In this document: positions 44,498 to 54,837 of the stretch, piece by piece
How the letters are laid out: each line of letters begins with the position of its first letter
Position numbering within the stretch: position 1 is the stretch's first letter
Source: Luteimonas sp. MC1572
Lineage (GTDB): Bacteria; Pseudomonadota; Gammaproteobacteria; Xanthomonadales; Xanthomonadaceae
DNA: 64,000 nucleotides
Assembly (NCBI RefSeq): GCF_016615815.1
Contig: NZ_CP067112.1
Coordinates: 1,178,001-1,242,000, forward strand
Direction: 5' to 3'
Translations under genes and position numbers: made by a program
The notes under the pieces: model-generated
The model's database searches: none
The model's input: only the letters and a program-made list of their open reading frames with translations
Told to the model about the DNA's origin: nothing

Positions 44498-44659
44498 ATG
44501 AAACTGTTGGCGACAAGAACGGCGTTCTTTATTGGTTCGAGCGATGCGCATTCTTCGGAATTGATGAGGATGGTGAGGTATCGACCGAAGGTGTCGATAG
44601 GAGTAGGTGTGGCGGGTTTCGTCGAGTGGGATCGGGCTTATCACGGAGCGCAGGCGTGA
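44498..44659 (+). CDS. 53-residue ORF of unknown function in the sugar-modification operon
   Basis: ATG 44498 overlaps the frame-corrected acyltransferase stop (ATGA), and its own TGA overlaps the GTG start of the next gene (GTGA). AAAGG lies 8 bp upstream of the ATG. The product begins [20 protein letters not shown] and ends [17 protein letters not shown] do not recognise it. It may be a genuine small protein or the remnant of a larger gene. The double 4-bp overlaps argue that it is translated. Confidence 0.5.
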   Translation: MKLLATRTAFFIGSSDAHSSELMRMVRYRPKVSIGVGVAGFVEWDRAYHGAQA

Positions 44660-45600
44660 GCAGTGCGAACAACGCTTACGTGCATCCACTCGCGGATGTG
44701 CTGACGACGCGGATCGGGTTTGGCACAAAGTTATGGCAATACGTTGTTGCACTGCCTGGCGCAGCCATCGGTGCCGACTGCAACATCTGCTCGCATTGCT
44801 TTATCGAGAACGACGTCGTCATTGGCGATCGCGTGACGATCAAGAACGGCGTGCAACTATGGGACGGCCTTCGGGTTGGCGATGATGTTTTTGTTGGTCC
44901 GAACGTGACCTTCACCAACGACAAGCTGCCTCGCAGCAAACAGCATCCCGCCGAGTACCTGACTACCCAGATCGAGGCAGGCGCTTCGATAGGTGGCGGA
45001 GCCACCATTCTCCCGGGGCTCAAGATCGGCAGGTCGGCGATGGTGGGCTCCGGGGCGGTGGTCACGCGATCCGTGCCGCCCAATGCAATCGTAGTGGGCA
45101 ATCCAGCGAGGATCATCGGATACGTGGATGCTCGCGGCGCCGAGCGGGGTGCCAGGACCTCAGAGCAAGCCAACAGCGTCACTGATGCCGACGATTGGAA
45201 CGTAAAACTTCATCAGCTGCCACGAGTGATAGATATCCGTGGCAGCCTGACAGTAGGTGAGTTCGAACGGTCGATACCCTTCGCCGCCAAGCGCTACTTC
45301 ATGGTGTTTGACGTGCCGAGCGTCGAAACACGTGGCGAGCATGCCCACCTGGAATGCCATCAGTTCCTGGTCTGCGTCCGCGGAAGCGTCAGTGTCGTTG
45401 CTGATGACGGTCATAAGCGTCGGGAATTCACGCTCGACCGTCCTGACCTGGGGCTGCACCTCCCGCCTATGGTCTGGGGGATCCAGTACAAGTACTCGTC
45501 CGACGCGCTGTTGCTTGTGTTTGCATCGCACTACTACGATTCGAACGATTACATCCGGGATTACGACGAATTCATGGCCTTGGCAGGAGCGGCGAAATGA
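44656..45600 (+). CDS. bifunctional dTDP-sugar N-acetyltransferase / 3,4-ketoisomerase (WxcM-like)
   Basis: A 314-residue fusion starting at GTG 44656, with GGAG 7 bp upstream. Residues 1-165 form a left-handed beta-helix acetyltransferase with hexapeptide repeats ([50 protein letters not shown]). Residues about 175-310 form a cupin ketoisomerase (FdtA type: [51 protein letters not shown]). This is the WxcM/FdtD architecture. It isomerises dTDP-4-keto-6-deoxyglucose and later acetylates the 3-amino sugar, with the aminotransferase encoded next door. Confidence 0.9.
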   Translation: MSSANNAYVHPLADVLTTRIGFGTKLWQYVVALPGAAIGADCNICSHCFIENDVVIGDRVTIKNGVQLWDGLRVGDDVFVGPNVTFTNDKLPRSKQHPAEYLTTQIEAGASIGGGATILPGLKIGRSAMVGSGAVVTRSVPPNAIVVGNPARIIGYVDARGAERGARTSEQANSVTDADDWNVKLHQLPRVIDIRGSLTVGEFERSIPFAAKRYFMVFDVPSVETRGEHAHLECHQFLVCVRGSVSVVADDGHKRREFTLDRPDLGLHLPPMVWGIQYKYSSDALLLVFASHYYDSNDYIRDYDEFMALAGAAK

Positions 45601-46700
45601 TCCCGTTCCTGGACCTGAAGGCGCCGCACGTCGAGTTGCGCGAAGAAATCGCTGAGGCTATTGAGCGCGTCGTTTCATCGGGCTGGTACATCATGGGCCC
45701 AGAGCTGGACGCATTCGAGGCCGAATACGCCGCTTATTGCGAGGCTGCGCATTGCGTCGGCCTGGCTAACGGCTTGGATGCTCTACATCTGGCACTGCTG
45801 GCCATGGACGTGGGTCCCGGCGATGAAGTCATCGTGCCGTCCAATACCTACATCGCCACATGGTTAGCTGTCAGCCAGTGCGGGGCGACACCGGTGCCGG
45901 TCGAACCGCTGGAAGCGACCTATAACCTGGATCCGGCCCTGATCGAAGCTGCCATCACTCCGCGAACCAAGGTGATCCTGCCGGTACACCTGTACGGCCA
46001 GCCCGCCGACATGGACTCTGTTCTGGCCATTGCCCGCAAGCACGGCTTGCGTGTTCTGGAAGACGGCGCGCAGGCTCATGGCGCGCGCTACAAGGGAAGA
46101 CGCATCGGTGCCCATGGCGACGTGGTGGCATGGAGCTTTTATCCCGGCAAGAATCTCGGTGCGCTGGGTGACGGCGGCGCGATCACCACTGCTGATCCAG
46201 ACATTGCCGACCGCATCCGCGTCTTGCGCAACTACGGCTCACGGGTGAAATACGTTAACGAGGTGCAGGGCTACAACAGTCGCCTCGATCCGATTCACGC
46301 TGCGGTACTGCGCGTGAAGCTCAAACACCTAGATGCATGGAACGCACGCCGCTCCGCGTTGGCACGGCAGTACCTGGATGGCCTGAAGGACAGTCGCCTG
46401 ATCCTGCCGCAGGTGCCGAAGTGGGCCGAACCTGCATGGCACTTGTTCGTCGTGCGCCACCCGCAGCGCGATGCTTTGCAACAACGCTTGGCCGACACCG
46501 GCGTCGGCAGCTTGATCCATTACCCGATTCCGCCGCACAAGCAGGACGCATATGCCGCGACGAACTTTGCAGATGAAGCATTCCCGCTCGCGACGCGCAT
46601 GGCGGATGAAGTGCTGAGCTTGCCGATCGGTCCGCACCAGACGACTGAGCAGGCGGAGGCAGTGATCGCTGCCATTCGCGGGGCAGTAGAACCAGCGTGA
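45597..46700 (+). CDS. dTDP-3-keto-6-deoxyhexose 3-aminotransferase (FdtB/QdtB-like)
   Basis: A 367-residue DegT/DnrJ/EryC1/StrS aminotransferase. It has [40 protein letters not shown], the pocket [20 protein letters not shown] and the PLP-lysine motif [20 protein letters not shown]. It transaminates the 3-keto sugar made by the ketoisomerase to give a dTDP-3-amino-3,6-dideoxyhexose. It overlaps both neighbours by 4 bp. Whether the product is the galacto (Fuc3N) or gluco (Qui3N) sugar cannot be read from sequence alone. Confidence 0.9.
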   Translation: MIPFLDLKAPHVELREEIAEAIERVVSSGWYIMGPELDAFEAEYAAYCEAAHCVGLANGLDALHLALLAMDVGPGDEVIVPSNTYIATWLAVSQCGATPVPVEPLEATYNLDPALIEAAITPRTKVILPVHLYGQPADMDSVLAIARKHGLRVLEDGAQAHGARYKGRRIGAHGDVVAWSFYPGKNLGALGDGGAITTADPDIADRIRVLRNYGSRVKYVNEVQGYNSRLDPIHAAVLRVKLKHLDAWNARRSALARQYLDGLKDSRLILPQVPKWAEPAWHLFVVRHPQRDALQQRLADTGVGSLIHYPIPPHKQDAYAATNFADEAFPLATRMADEVLSLPIGPHQTTEQAEAVIAAIRGAVEPA

Positions 46701-48208
46701 CCGAGGGCAGTTCTTACCGTCAGATCCTGCGCTCGTCGTCGATCATCGGTGGGGCGTCGGTGATCAATATCCTGATTGGCCTGTTGCGCACGAAAGTAGC
46801 TGCGGTGGTGCTCGGTCCAGCCGGCATAGGTCTCATCGGGTTTCTAAGCAACCTGATGGCCACGGCGGCAACGGTCGCTGCCATGGGATCCGGTGTCGTG
46901 GGAACACGGCAAATCGCGGCGGCAAACGCGACTACCGATGCAGTAACGCTTGCAACTTCACGCCGCGCATTGTTCTGGGGAACATTGGCATTGGCTGTGC
47001 TGGGCTCTTCCCTGTTCTGGCTGATGAGGGATGAGCTGGCGACGCAGGTCCTGGATGACGCATCGCTAACGGGAGCTGTCGGATGGCTCGCGCTGGGCGT
47101 TGGCTTCTCGGTAGCCGCAGGCTCTCAGTCTGCTTTACTCAATGGCATGCGCCGCATCGGCGACCTGGCGCGGACAAGCGTGCTGTCGGCCCTGCTGGCA
47201 ACAATTGTTGGCGTGCCTGTCCTGTTGCACTGGCGGGAACAGGGGCTCCTTGCTTACTTGCTGCTCACGCCCATCTCGACCTTTTTGGTCGGTTATTGGT
47301 ACACCTCACGCTTGCCTGGGATTGGTCGCGCGCCGCTCGTATGGAGTGACTTGCGCCGGGAATGGAGTTTCCTGGCTCGATTGGGCATGCCCGTCATGCT
47401 TGCGGGGTTGGTTGTGCTCGCAGGGCAATTGCTTGTCCGCACTATGGTCCAGCATGAGTTAGGCGTAGACGCACTCGGTTATTTCGAGGCGGCTTGGGTC
47501 ATCTCGATGACCTATGCCGGTTTTGTCCTGCGCGCGATGGGTACCGACTTTTACCCCAGGCTGACGGCAGTGATCCACGACCCTGCAGCCGTCAATCGCC
47601 TCGTCAATGAGCAATCCGAAGCAGCCCTGATGCTGGCCGGCCCCGTGTTGCTGGGAGTGCTGGCGTTGGCGCCGTGGGTTGTCCAACTGCTCTATTCAAA
47701 CGAATTCGCGGAAGCGGCGGGCGTTTTGCGTTGGCAGATAATGGGCGATATTCTCAAAGTGGCCTGCTTCCCATTGGGATACATCATTCTTGCCGCGGGA
47801 GAGGGGCGAACTTTCCTGTTCAGTGACACACTGTCGATGGGTGTGTTCGTCCTGACCGTGTGGATCGGAGTACCAACCTTTGGCTTGCCGGCGACGGGCA
47901 TCGCCTTCCTGTTGATGTACATGGTGAACCTGCCGATCGTCTTCTGGCTCGCACACAAGAGATCGGGTTTTCGATGGGAAGCGATTGTCTGGAAGCTGTT
48001 GCTGGGGTTGCTGGCGTCGGCCATGTTTATCTCGACAGTGGCCGCAGAGTATCCCGTGACCGGCGCCATCTTCGGAATATTGCTCTCTGGCGTGTTCGCG
48101 GCAATTGCGTTGTTTCGATTCAGCCACAAGGCAACCACTTCTGAATCTACCGGCATTTGGGGATTGATCCACCGAATCGTCGGGCACTTCCCGCGGAGCG
48201 GCAAGTGA
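46697..48208 (+). CDS. wzx: O-antigen translocase (Wzx flippase)
   Basis: A 503-residue protein with about twelve membrane helices. It begins [20 protein letters not shown] and [20 protein letters not shown], the start pattern of WzxE-type flippases. It should move undecaprenyl-linked repeat units across the inner membrane. Base composition is more AT-rich than in housekeeping genes nearby. It overlaps the aminotransferase (4 bp) and the first glycosyltransferase (GTGA). Confidence 0.88.
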   Translation: MTEGSSYRQILRSSSIIGGASVINILIGLLRTKVAAVVLGPAGIGLIGFLSNLMATAATVAAMGSGVVGTRQIAAANATTDAVTLATSRRALFWGTLALAVLGSSLFWLMRDELATQVLDDASLTGAVGWLALGVGFSVAAGSQSALLNGMRRIGDLARTSVLSALLATIVGVPVLLHWREQGLLAYLLLTPISTFLVGYWYTSRLPGIGRAPLVWSDLRREWSFLARLGMPVMLAGLVVLAGQLLVRTMVQHELGVDALGYFEAAWVISMTYAGFVLRAMGTDFYPRLTAVIHDPAAVNRLVNEQSEAALMLAGPVLLGVLALAPWVVQLLYSNEFAEAAGVLRWQIMGDILKVACFPLGYIILAAGEGRTFLFSDTLSMGVFVLTVWIGVPTFGLPATGIAFLLMYMVNLPIVFWLAHKRSGFRWEAIVWKLLLGLLASAMFISTVAAEYPVTGAIFGILLSGVFAAIALFRFSHKATTSESTGIWGLIHRIVGHFPRSGK

Positions 48209-49449
48209 AGCAAACGAATCCTGGAAACGATATTGCGGCCAAGGCAAAGACCCTCTTTATCCTGGTCTATGGAAGCTTGCGCACTGGCGGCATTGAAACC
48301 CTCATAGTGCGCATGGCCAATTATTTGGCCAAGAATGGGTTTGGGGTGATGGTGTGCTGCGGAGACGGTGGCCTATTGCACGCCCTGCCGAGCTCGGCGC
48401 ATGTGGTCACCTACAACGACACCGGCGATCTGCGCCGGAAGTTGCGCGCTGAAGGTGGGTCGATTCTTAGCGAAGCGATGGACGTGATTATCATCAGCTT
48501 CGATCCCATTTCAGCCCCTCGGGCGCTCCAGGTCGAACTCCAGTGCGCATCGCGCGGACGGATCACCCATCTGTCCGGCGTGTTCCATCCGCGTGCCTAC
48601 TTCATGACCGGCGAGAGGCAGGATCGGATCGTCCTAAATCATTGGGTCGCACGGGCGGTCGGCTATCCCCATCTGTTCTTCATGAATGAAGAATGCAGGA
48701 GCTCGCATGCCAAGCGCTGGAATGTTGATCTAGGCCGATCCCCGATCGCTACGTTGCCCATTGATGCCGCCGAAAATGCCTGGGCCGCCAACGCAGGTTC
48801 GCAACTGCGCATCGTGTCGGTGGGAAGGCTGGTGGACTTCAAGGCTTACAATCTTGGCGCCCCCTGGATAGTCGCAACCTTGCGCGAACGTGGGGTGCAT
48901 GTGTCGTGGGACATCTATGGAGATGGCCCTCTCCAAGGAAAAATGGAGAAAGAGATCGCAGAATGCAATGTCCGAGATCTGGTGCGACTGAAGGGCGAGC
49001 TTCCTTACTGTGATTTCCAGAGGACTGTCGCGTCGTACGACATCTTTGTAGGCATGGGGACCGCGGCGCTTGAAGCTGCAATGCTGGGCGTCCCCACGAT
49101 CTGTGCAACGGACAGCCAACGCGAACGTTGCTACGGCTTCCTGCATGAGCTGCCGTATGGAAACGTGGGCGAGCTGCAGTCCAATCTGCCTGCCGTAGAG
49201 ATGCCCACTTTGATTGCGGATTTCGCCCACGCAGACCTGTCGGTTCGCACCAAAGAATCCGAGATGTGCCGTGCGGCAGCCATCAGGTATGAGATGGGTG
49301 GGTTCATCGACCAGCTTGCTGTCATTCACAAGGCGCAGACGGCCAAGCCTCGCCGGGTCCTGAAGCGGCTCGTTGCTTGGCTTTATTGCCTGGCGACGGA
49401 AAGCGCCGCGGTCGGTCTGCTGAGGCGCACCGTGCGGGGGGGCTCATGA
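48205..49449 (+). CDS. glycosyltransferase (GT-B fold, group 1-like)
   Basis: A 414-residue protein starting at GTG 48205 inside the wzx stop. The N-terminal Rossmann half begins KTLFILVYGSLRTGGIETLI. The C-terminal half has LRIVSVGRLVDFKAYNLGAP, WDIYGDGPLQGKMEKEIAEC and the donor site VGMGTAALEAAMLGVPTICA. Donor and acceptor unknown. It lies in the relatively AT-rich part of the locus and overlaps the next GT by 4 bp. Confidence 0.85.
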   Translation: MKQTNPGNDIAAKAKTLFILVYGSLRTGGIETLIVRMANYLAKNGFGVMVCCGDGGLLHALPSSAHVVTYNDTGDLRRKLRAEGGSILSEAMDVIIISFDPISAPRALQVELQCASRGRITHLSGVFHPRAYFMTGERQDRIVLNHWVARAVGYPHLFFMNEECRSSHAKRWNVDLGRSPIATLPIDAAENAWAANAGSQLRIVSVGRLVDFKAYNLGAPWIVATLRERGVHVSWDIYGDGPLQGKMEKEIAECNVRDLVRLKGELPYCDFQRTVASYDIFVGMGTAALEAAMLGVPTICATDSQRERCYGFLHELPYGNVGELQSNLPAVEMPTLIADFAHADLSVRTKESEMCRAAAIRYEMGGFIDQLAVIHKAQTAKPRRVLKRLVAWLYCLATESAAVGLLRRTVRGGS

Positions 49450-50621
49450 GTGGCACCGAAGTAATCCACGCAGCGATGAGCAACCGCCAGCCTCATGTGG
49501 CTTTGCTATTGCCCGACCTTCGTGCTGGCGGTGCGGAACGCGTCAACATTAATCTGGCCAATGAGTTCGTGGCCCGGGGCTACTCGGTAGACCTGCTGCT
49601 GATGCGCGTCGCCGGGGGTTTGAGGCCGCTGCTGGACCCGAGGATCCGGGTGATCGACCTGGGCGTGAAGCGCATGCGCGGCGTTCTCTGGCCGCTGAAC
49701 CGTTACTTGCAAGAGACACGCCCGCAGTCCCTGCTTGCCTGTATGTGGCCGCTGACCGTCCTCGCCATCGCTGCACGCGCAGCCTCAAACAGCAAGACAC
49801 GTCTCGTAGTGGCTGAACATACGACCTGGTCGGCTGCGGAGCGCAGTCGCGACAGGCTCCACAGTCTCAACCTCAAGACCACCATGCGGCTATCGTTTCC
49901 CCGCGCAGATGGCGTGGTGACCGTATCGCAGGGTGCGGCTGACGACTTGGCGGGCATCGCCGGATTGGCGCGTGATCGCGTCGTGGCGATCTATAATCCG
50001 ATTGTCGGTGGGGCGAAGGCCGCCGTTACCGAAGAAACACCCGAATTGCTCGACTGGGCGACCGGACCGCACCGCAAGGTCCTGGCTGTTGGCACGCTGA
50101 AGGCCATCAAGGATTACGCCACGCTGCTGCGAGCATTCGCCATCTTGCGCAGAAGCGTGGATGCAAAACTGCTGATCCTCGGGGAGGGTGAAGAGCGCGG
50201 CGCGCTGGAACGACTCATCGTCGATCTGGGTATCAGCGCTGACGTCTGCCTGCCCGGATTCGTCACCAGTACCGAAGCCTATTACCGGAAGGCGGACCTG
50301 CATGTGCTGTCTTCGGTAGGAGAGGGCCTTCCCACGGTGATCGTTGAAGCCCTGGAGCAGGGCGTCCCAGTGGTGAGCACGGATTGTCCCTCCGGGCCTC
50401 GCGAGATTCTCGACAACGGCCGTTACGGGGCCTTGGTACCCGTTGCCGATCCGGATGCCCTGGCTTGGGCGATGCAGGAAGCGCTCACGCGTACACACGA
50501 CAGGGCCGCTCTGAAAGCCAGGGCTGCCGACTTCAGCGTGGACCAGGCAGCCGATGCCTATCTTGACCTGCTGTTGCCCGACTGGCGCCACGTACCCGGG
50601 CTGTCGGAGGCCAAAAGGTAA
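49446..50621 (+). CDS. glycosyltransferase family 4 protein
   Basis: A 391-residue GT4 enzyme from ATG 49446 (ATGA overlap). It has HVALLLPDLRAGGAERVNIN at the N-terminus, then VLAVGTLKAIKDYATLLRAF and LLILGEGEERGALERLIVDL. The nucleotide-sugar EX7E motif is in SVGEGLPTVIVEALEQGVPV followed by VSTDCPSGPREIL, a typical retaining GT4 C-terminus. It adds one residue of the repeat unit; sugar unknown. Confidence 0.88.
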   Translation: MSGTEVIHAAMSNRQPHVALLLPDLRAGGAERVNINLANEFVARGYSVDLLLMRVAGGLRPLLDPRIRVIDLGVKRMRGVLWPLNRYLQETRPQSLLACMWPLTVLAIAARAASNSKTRLVVAEHTTWSAAERSRDRLHSLNLKTTMRLSFPRADGVVTVSQGAADDLAGIAGLARDRVVAIYNPIVGGAKAAVTEETPELLDWATGPHRKVLAVGTLKAIKDYATLLRAFAILRRSVDAKLLILGEGEERGALERLIVDLGISADVCLPGFVTSTEAYYRKADLHVLSSVGEGLPTVIVEALEQGVPVVSTDCPSGPREILDNGRYGALVPVADPDALAWAMQEALTRTHDRAALKARAADFSVDQAADAYLDLLLPDWRHVPGLSEAKR

Positions 50622-51811
50622 TGGCCAACGGCGTTCTCTATATTGCCTACGACGGCATGCTGGAGCCTTTGGGTCAGTCGCAGGTGCTGGCCTACCTGGA
50701 GCGACTGGCCAGCGGGCGACCGATCCACCTGCTCAGCTTTGAGAAGCCCGAAGATTGGGCCGATGCTGACGCCCGTGGTCGCGTGCAGGCGCGCATGGAT
50801 GTGGCCGGCATCCACTGGCATCCCCGCCGCTACCACAAGCGCCCCTCCGCGGTGGCCACCAGCTGGGATATCGGCATCGGCATTCTCAGTGGTCTGTGGC
50901 TGCTGTTGCGCCATCGCTTGCGCATCGTTCATGCCCGCAGCTACGTCGCCGCCGTCATGGCGTTGGCGCTAAAGCGGCTGACTGGCGCCCGCTTCGTGTT
51001 CGACATGCGCGGATTCTGGGCGGACGAGCGCGTCGACGGCGGCCTGTGGCTGCGCGAAGGCCGCATGTATCGCGTCGCCAAGTGGTTTGAGCGGCGCTTC
51101 CTGCAGCGCGCCGACCACGTGGTTTCGTTGACTTATGCCGGTGTGCGCGAGATGGAGGGCTTTGACTACCTGCATGGCAGGCTGCCCCCGTTCAGCGTGA
51201 TCCCCACTTGCGCCGACCTGTCGCGCTTTGTGCCCGCTGCAACGCCGCGCGAAGGCTTCGTTCTGGGCTATGTCGGCTCTGCTGGAACCTGGTACCTGTT
51301 CGATGCCGCCGTGGCTTGCTTCGCCAAGCTGCTGGAGTTGCGGCCTGACGCGCGCTGGCTGATCGTCAACCGCAACGAGCACGACTACATTCGCGAGCGA
51401 CTGGTCGCGGGAGGCGTGTCGATGCATGCGATTGAACTGCGCACGGCGGATCACTCCGAAGTGCCGGCACAGATGGCCCGCATGCACGCGGGGGTTTTCT
51501 TCATCAAGCCGGTGTTCTCCAAGCAGGCCTCCGCCCCGACCAAGCTGGCCGAGTTCCTCGGTTGTGGAATTCCATGTCTGGGAAATGCGGGCGTCGGCGA
51601 TATGGCCGGCATCCTGGAAAGCGAGCGAGTGGGTGTTGCACTCGACACCTTCGACAGTGCTTCGTTGCACCAGGGACTGGAAAGTCTGATGGCGCTGACT
51701 GCGGAACCCGACATCCAGGCGCGTTGCGTCGCAGCGGCCCACCGAAATTTCTCTCTTGACGAAGGCGTTGCCCAGTACCGGGCCGTGTATTCCAGTCTGG
51801 ACCGCGCTTGA
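50621..51811 (+). CDS. glycosyltransferase (GT4-like)
   Basis: A 396-residue GT-B enzyme. Its ATG overlaps the previous stop (TAATG). Recognisable parts are LYIAYDGMLEPLGQSQVLAY, IVHARSYVAAVMALALKRLT, FVFDMRGFWADERVDGG, LGYVGSAGTWYLFDAAVACF and the donor-site region SAPTKLAEFLGCGIPCLGN. Donor and acceptor unknown. GC content returns toward the genome norm from here on. Confidence 0.85.
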   Translation: MANGVLYIAYDGMLEPLGQSQVLAYLERLASGRPIHLLSFEKPEDWADADARGRVQARMDVAGIHWHPRRYHKRPSAVATSWDIGIGILSGLWLLLRHRLRIVHARSYVAAVMALALKRLTGARFVFDMRGFWADERVDGGLWLREGRMYRVAKWFERRFLQRADHVVSLTYAGVREMEGFDYLHGRLPPFSVIPTCADLSRFVPAATPREGFVLGYVGSAGTWYLFDAAVACFAKLLELRPDARWLIVNRNEHDYIRERLVAGGVSMHAIELRTADHSEVPAQMARMHAGVFFIKPVFSKQASAPTKLAEFLGCGIPCLGNAGVGDMAGILESERVGVALDTFDSASLHQGLESLMALTAEPDIQARCVAAAHRNFSLDEGVAQYRAVYSSLDRA

Positions 51812-51813
51812 GC

Positions 51814-52887
51814 ATGCGTCTTCTCATGTTTCCCCGCTATGGTCCGTTGGGGGCTAGCAGCCGCCTTCGGATGATGCAGTACGTGCCTGCACTCCGCGAT
51901 GCAGGTATCGAGGTGGAGGTGTCGCCGTTGCTCGGCGATTCCTACGTGGAGGCCTTGTACGGCGGTTCGGTGGCGGTAGGGTCGGTCGCTCGCGCGTACG
52001 CGAGCCGGGTCAGGCGCACGCGTACGCTGGCGAACTTCGACGTGGTCTGGCTCGAAAAGGAGGCTTGGCCGTGGCTTCCGCACTGTGTCGAGCTTCCCCT
52101 GCTTGGTCGCAAGACCCGGCTCGCGGTCGACTACGACGATGCGGTCTTTCACCGCTACGATATGCATCGCCTTCCGCCTGTCCGCGCACTGCTGCGTAGC
52201 AAGATTGACGCGATCATGCGCCGCGCTCAGTTGGTGACCGCTGGCAACGCCTATCTGGGCGACCGCGCCCGCGCCGCCGGCTGTGCCCGGGTGGAACAGG
52301 TGCCGACTGTGATCGACCTCGAGCGCTATCTGCCGTCTTCGCCGCGGCCCACAACAGGGCCCGTGGTGGTCGGCTGGATCGGCTCACCATCGACGGCAGG
52401 CTATCTGCAGGCGGTTTCCGCTGCGCTCCTGCCGCTGCAGGAGGAGGGGCTGGTCCGCTGTGTTGCCATCGGCGCGCGGCCTGACCAGGTGGTGGGTACG
52501 CCGTTCGAAGCGCGTGCTTGGCGCGAGGACACCGAGGTGGCCGAGCTGCACGACATCGACATCGGCATCATGCCGCTGGCCGATGGCCCGTGGGAGCGCG
52601 GCAAGTGTGGCTACAAGCTCATCCAGTACATGGCCTGCGGGCTGCCGGTGGTGGCATCGCCGGTCGGCGTCAACCTCGACATCGTGCAGGCAGGGGAAAA
52701 CGGCGAGCTGGCCGGCACGACCGCGGAATGGGAACAGGTGCTGCGGCGACTGGTCGCGGACCCCGCGCTCAGACAGGCCATGGGTGCGAACGGAAGGCGG
52801 TGCGTGGAAGGGGTCTATTCGGTGCAGGCGCAAGCCCCGCGCTTGGTCGACATGTTTCAGTCATTGACGGCAGGGGGCGGTCAGTAA
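51814..52887 (+). CDS. glycosyltransferase (GT4-like)
   Basis: A 357-residue protein from ATG 51814; a TTG at 51808 overlapping the upstream stop is an alternative start. It has MRLLMFPRYGPLGASSRLRM, a DYDDAVFHRYD segment, VVVGWIGSPSTAGYLQAVSA, and the C-terminal DIGIMPLADGPWERGKCGYK followed by LIQYMACGLPVVASPVGVN. Fourth GT of a continuous run; sugar specificity unknown. It abuts the asparagine-synthase-like gene with no gap. Confidence 0.85.
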   Translation: MRLLMFPRYGPLGASSRLRMMQYVPALRDAGIEVEVSPLLGDSYVEALYGGSVAVGSVARAYASRVRRTRTLANFDVVWLEKEAWPWLPHCVELPLLGRKTRLAVDYDDAVFHRYDMHRLPPVRALLRSKIDAIMRRAQLVTAGNAYLGDRARAAGCARVEQVPTVIDLERYLPSSPRPTTGPVVVGWIGSPSTAGYLQAVSAALLPLQEEGLVRCVAIGARPDQVVGTPFEARAWREDTEVAELHDIDIGIMPLADGPWERGKCGYKLIQYMACGLPVVASPVGVNLDIVQAGENGELAGTTAEWEQVLRRLVADPALRQAMGANGRRCVEGVYSVQAQAPRLVDMFQSLTAGGGQ

Positions 52888-54837
52888 ATGTGTGGATTCA
52901 CGGGGTTCTGGGCACGAAGTTCTGCGGGAGGCGACATCGCGGCGATCGCTACAACGATGGCCGATCACATCCGCCACCGCGGGCCGGATGACGGCGGCGC
53001 GTGGGCTGACACCGAAACAGGCATCGCCATCGCGCACCGTCGCCTGTCGATCCTCGACCTGTCGCCTGCCGGGCACCAGCCGATGGCCTCGGCGAGTGGC
53101 CGCTGGGTGCTCGCCTACAATGGCGAGGTCTACAACCACCTCGAACTGCGCAAGCGCCTCGAAGCCGAAGGGGCCGCGCCGGCGTGGCGCGGCCATTCCG
53201 ACACCGAAACCCTGCTGGCCGCGATCGAGGCTTGGGGCGTCGATGACACCATCAAGCGCAGCGTCGGCATGTTCGCGCTCGCCCTCTGGGATCGGCAGGA
53301 CCGCACGCTGTGGCTGGCGCGCGACCGCATTGGCGAGAAGCCGCTGTACTACGGCTGGCAGGGCGACACCTTCCTGTTTGGATCCGAGCTGAAGGCTCTG
53401 CGTGCGCATCCCGTGTTCAATGCCGCGATCGATCGCGGAGCCGTGGCCATGTTGCTGCGCCACAACTACATCCCCGCGCCGTACTCGATCTACCAGGGCA
53501 TCCACAAGTTGCCGCCGGGGACCTGGCTGCGGCTGGGTTCGGGCGAGCGCGACGTGGAACCAGTGGCTTACTGGTCGCTGGCGGCGGTCGCAGAGCGCGG
53601 CATGGCCCATCCGTTTGAAGGTTCCGAAGCAGACGCGCTCGACGCGCTGGAACGGCATCTTGGCAACGCAGTGCGCGGACAGATGGTGGCGGACGTGCCG
53701 CTGGGGGCGTTGCTGTCCGGCGGTATTGATTCCACCGTGATCGCTGCACTGATGCAGGCCAGCAGCTCGCGGCCGGTGCGCACCTTCACCATTGGCTTTG
53801 ACGAGAAGCAGTACGACGAAGCGACCCACGCACGCGCAGTGGCTGCGCATCTCGGCACCGATCACACCGAGCTGCGCCTGAGCGGCGATGACGCGCTGGC
53901 ACTGGTCCCACGGATGCCCGCGATGTACGACGAGCCTTTTGCCGACTCATCGCAGCTGCCCACCCACCTAGTGATGAAGCTGGCGCGACAGCACGTGACC
54001 GTGGCGCTATCCGGCGATGCGGGTGATGAAATGTTTGGCGGCTACAACCGCTATTTCCTTGGACCGAAGACGTGGGATCGGATCCGCTGGATGCCGCCAG
54101 TGCTGCGCCGCGCGTTTGGCGCAGCTCTGACCGCGCTGCCTGCGACCACGGTGAACAGGATGTTCGGCCCAGTTGCGGGCCGCGCCGGCATTGCGTTGCC
54201 GGGCGACAAGGCACACAAGCTGGGCGCGCGCCTGACAGGCGTGCGCAGCCTCGACGACCTGTATGTCTCGCTGGTGTCGGAATGGCCCGATCCGGCCGGC
54301 ACGGCGGTGGGCGGCCACATGCCGCCCAACCTGCTCGACGACCGCTTGCGCTGGCCGAAACTTGGAGACCCGGTGGCGCGGATGATGGCGCTCGACGGCC
54401 TGACTTACTTGCCCGACGACATCCTGGTGAAGGTCGACCGAGCCTCGATGGCGGTGTCACTGGAAACGCGCGCGCCGTTCCTCGACCGCGACGTGATGGA
54501 GTTCGCATGGTCGCTGCCGATGCACATGAAGCTGCGCAATGGCAAGGGAAAGTGGCTGCTGCGTCAGCTGGTAGACCGACATGTGCCGCGCGCGTTGATG
54601 GAGCGGCCGAAGATGGGCTTCGGCATTCCTTTGGACCAGTGGTTGCGTGGACCCTTGCGTGAGTGGGGCGAAACCTTGCTGGCCGAAGACCGGCTCAAGC
54701 GCGAAGGCTACTTTGATCCGGCGCCGATCCGTGCGACTTGGCTGCGGCACCAGCGGGGCGAGGGGTCGTTCGGTTACCGGTTGTGGGCCGTGCTGATGTT
54801 CCAGGCGTGGCTGGAACAAGAAGGCGGCAACGCCTGA
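52888..54837 (+). CDS. asparagine synthase-like glutamine amidotransferase
   Basis: A 649-residue protein. The N-terminal class II glutaminase starts at catalytic Cys2 (MCGFTGFW, HRGPDDGGAW, SPAGHQPM, YNGEVYNH). The C-terminal synthetase domain has the PP-loop LGALLSGGIDSTVIAALM, the DAGDEMFGGYNRY motif and LVKVDRASMAVSLETRAPFL. Inside EPS loci such enzymes often amidate uronic acids rather than make asparagine (for example WbpS). A UDP-sugar dehydrogenase in the same locus fits that role, which is an inference. It overlaps the EpsG-like gene by 1 bp (TGATG). Confidence 0.88.
   Translation: MCGFTGFWARSSAGGDIAAIATTMADHIRHRGPDDGGAWADTETGIAIAHRRLSILDLSPAGHQPMASASGRWVLAYNGEVYNHLELRKRLEAEGAAPAWRGHSDTETLLAAIEAWGVDDTIKRSVGMFALALWDRQDRTLWLARDRIGEKPLYYGWQGDTFLFGSELKALRAHPVFNAAIDRGAVAMLLRHNYIPAPYSIYQGIHKLPPGTWLRLGSGERDVEPVAYWSLAAVAERGMAHPFEGSEADALDALERHLGNAVRGQMVADVPLGALLSGGIDSTVIAALMQASSSRPVRTFTIGFDEKQYDEATHARAVAAHLGTDHTELRLSGDDALALVPRMPAMYDEPFADSSQLPTHLVMKLARQHVTVALSGDAGDEMFGGYNRYFLGPKTWDRIRWMPPVLRRAFGAALTALPATTVNRMFGPVAGRAGIALPGDKAHKLGARLTGVRSLDDLYVSLVSEWPDPAGTAVGGHMPPNLLDDRLRWPKLGDPVARMMALDGLTYLPDDILVKVDRASMAVSLETRAPFLDRDVMEFAWSLPMHMKLRNGKGKWLLRQLVDRHVPRALMERPKMGFGIPLDQWLRGPLREWGETLLAEDRLKREGYFDPAPIRATWLRHQRGEGSFGYRLWAVLMFQAWLEQEGGNA

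Noticed and set aside
46697..48208. Insertion sequence or prophage in the AT-rich block
   Set aside because: No transposase, integrase, terminal inverted repeats or phage genes; every frame there fits polysaccharide synthesis.
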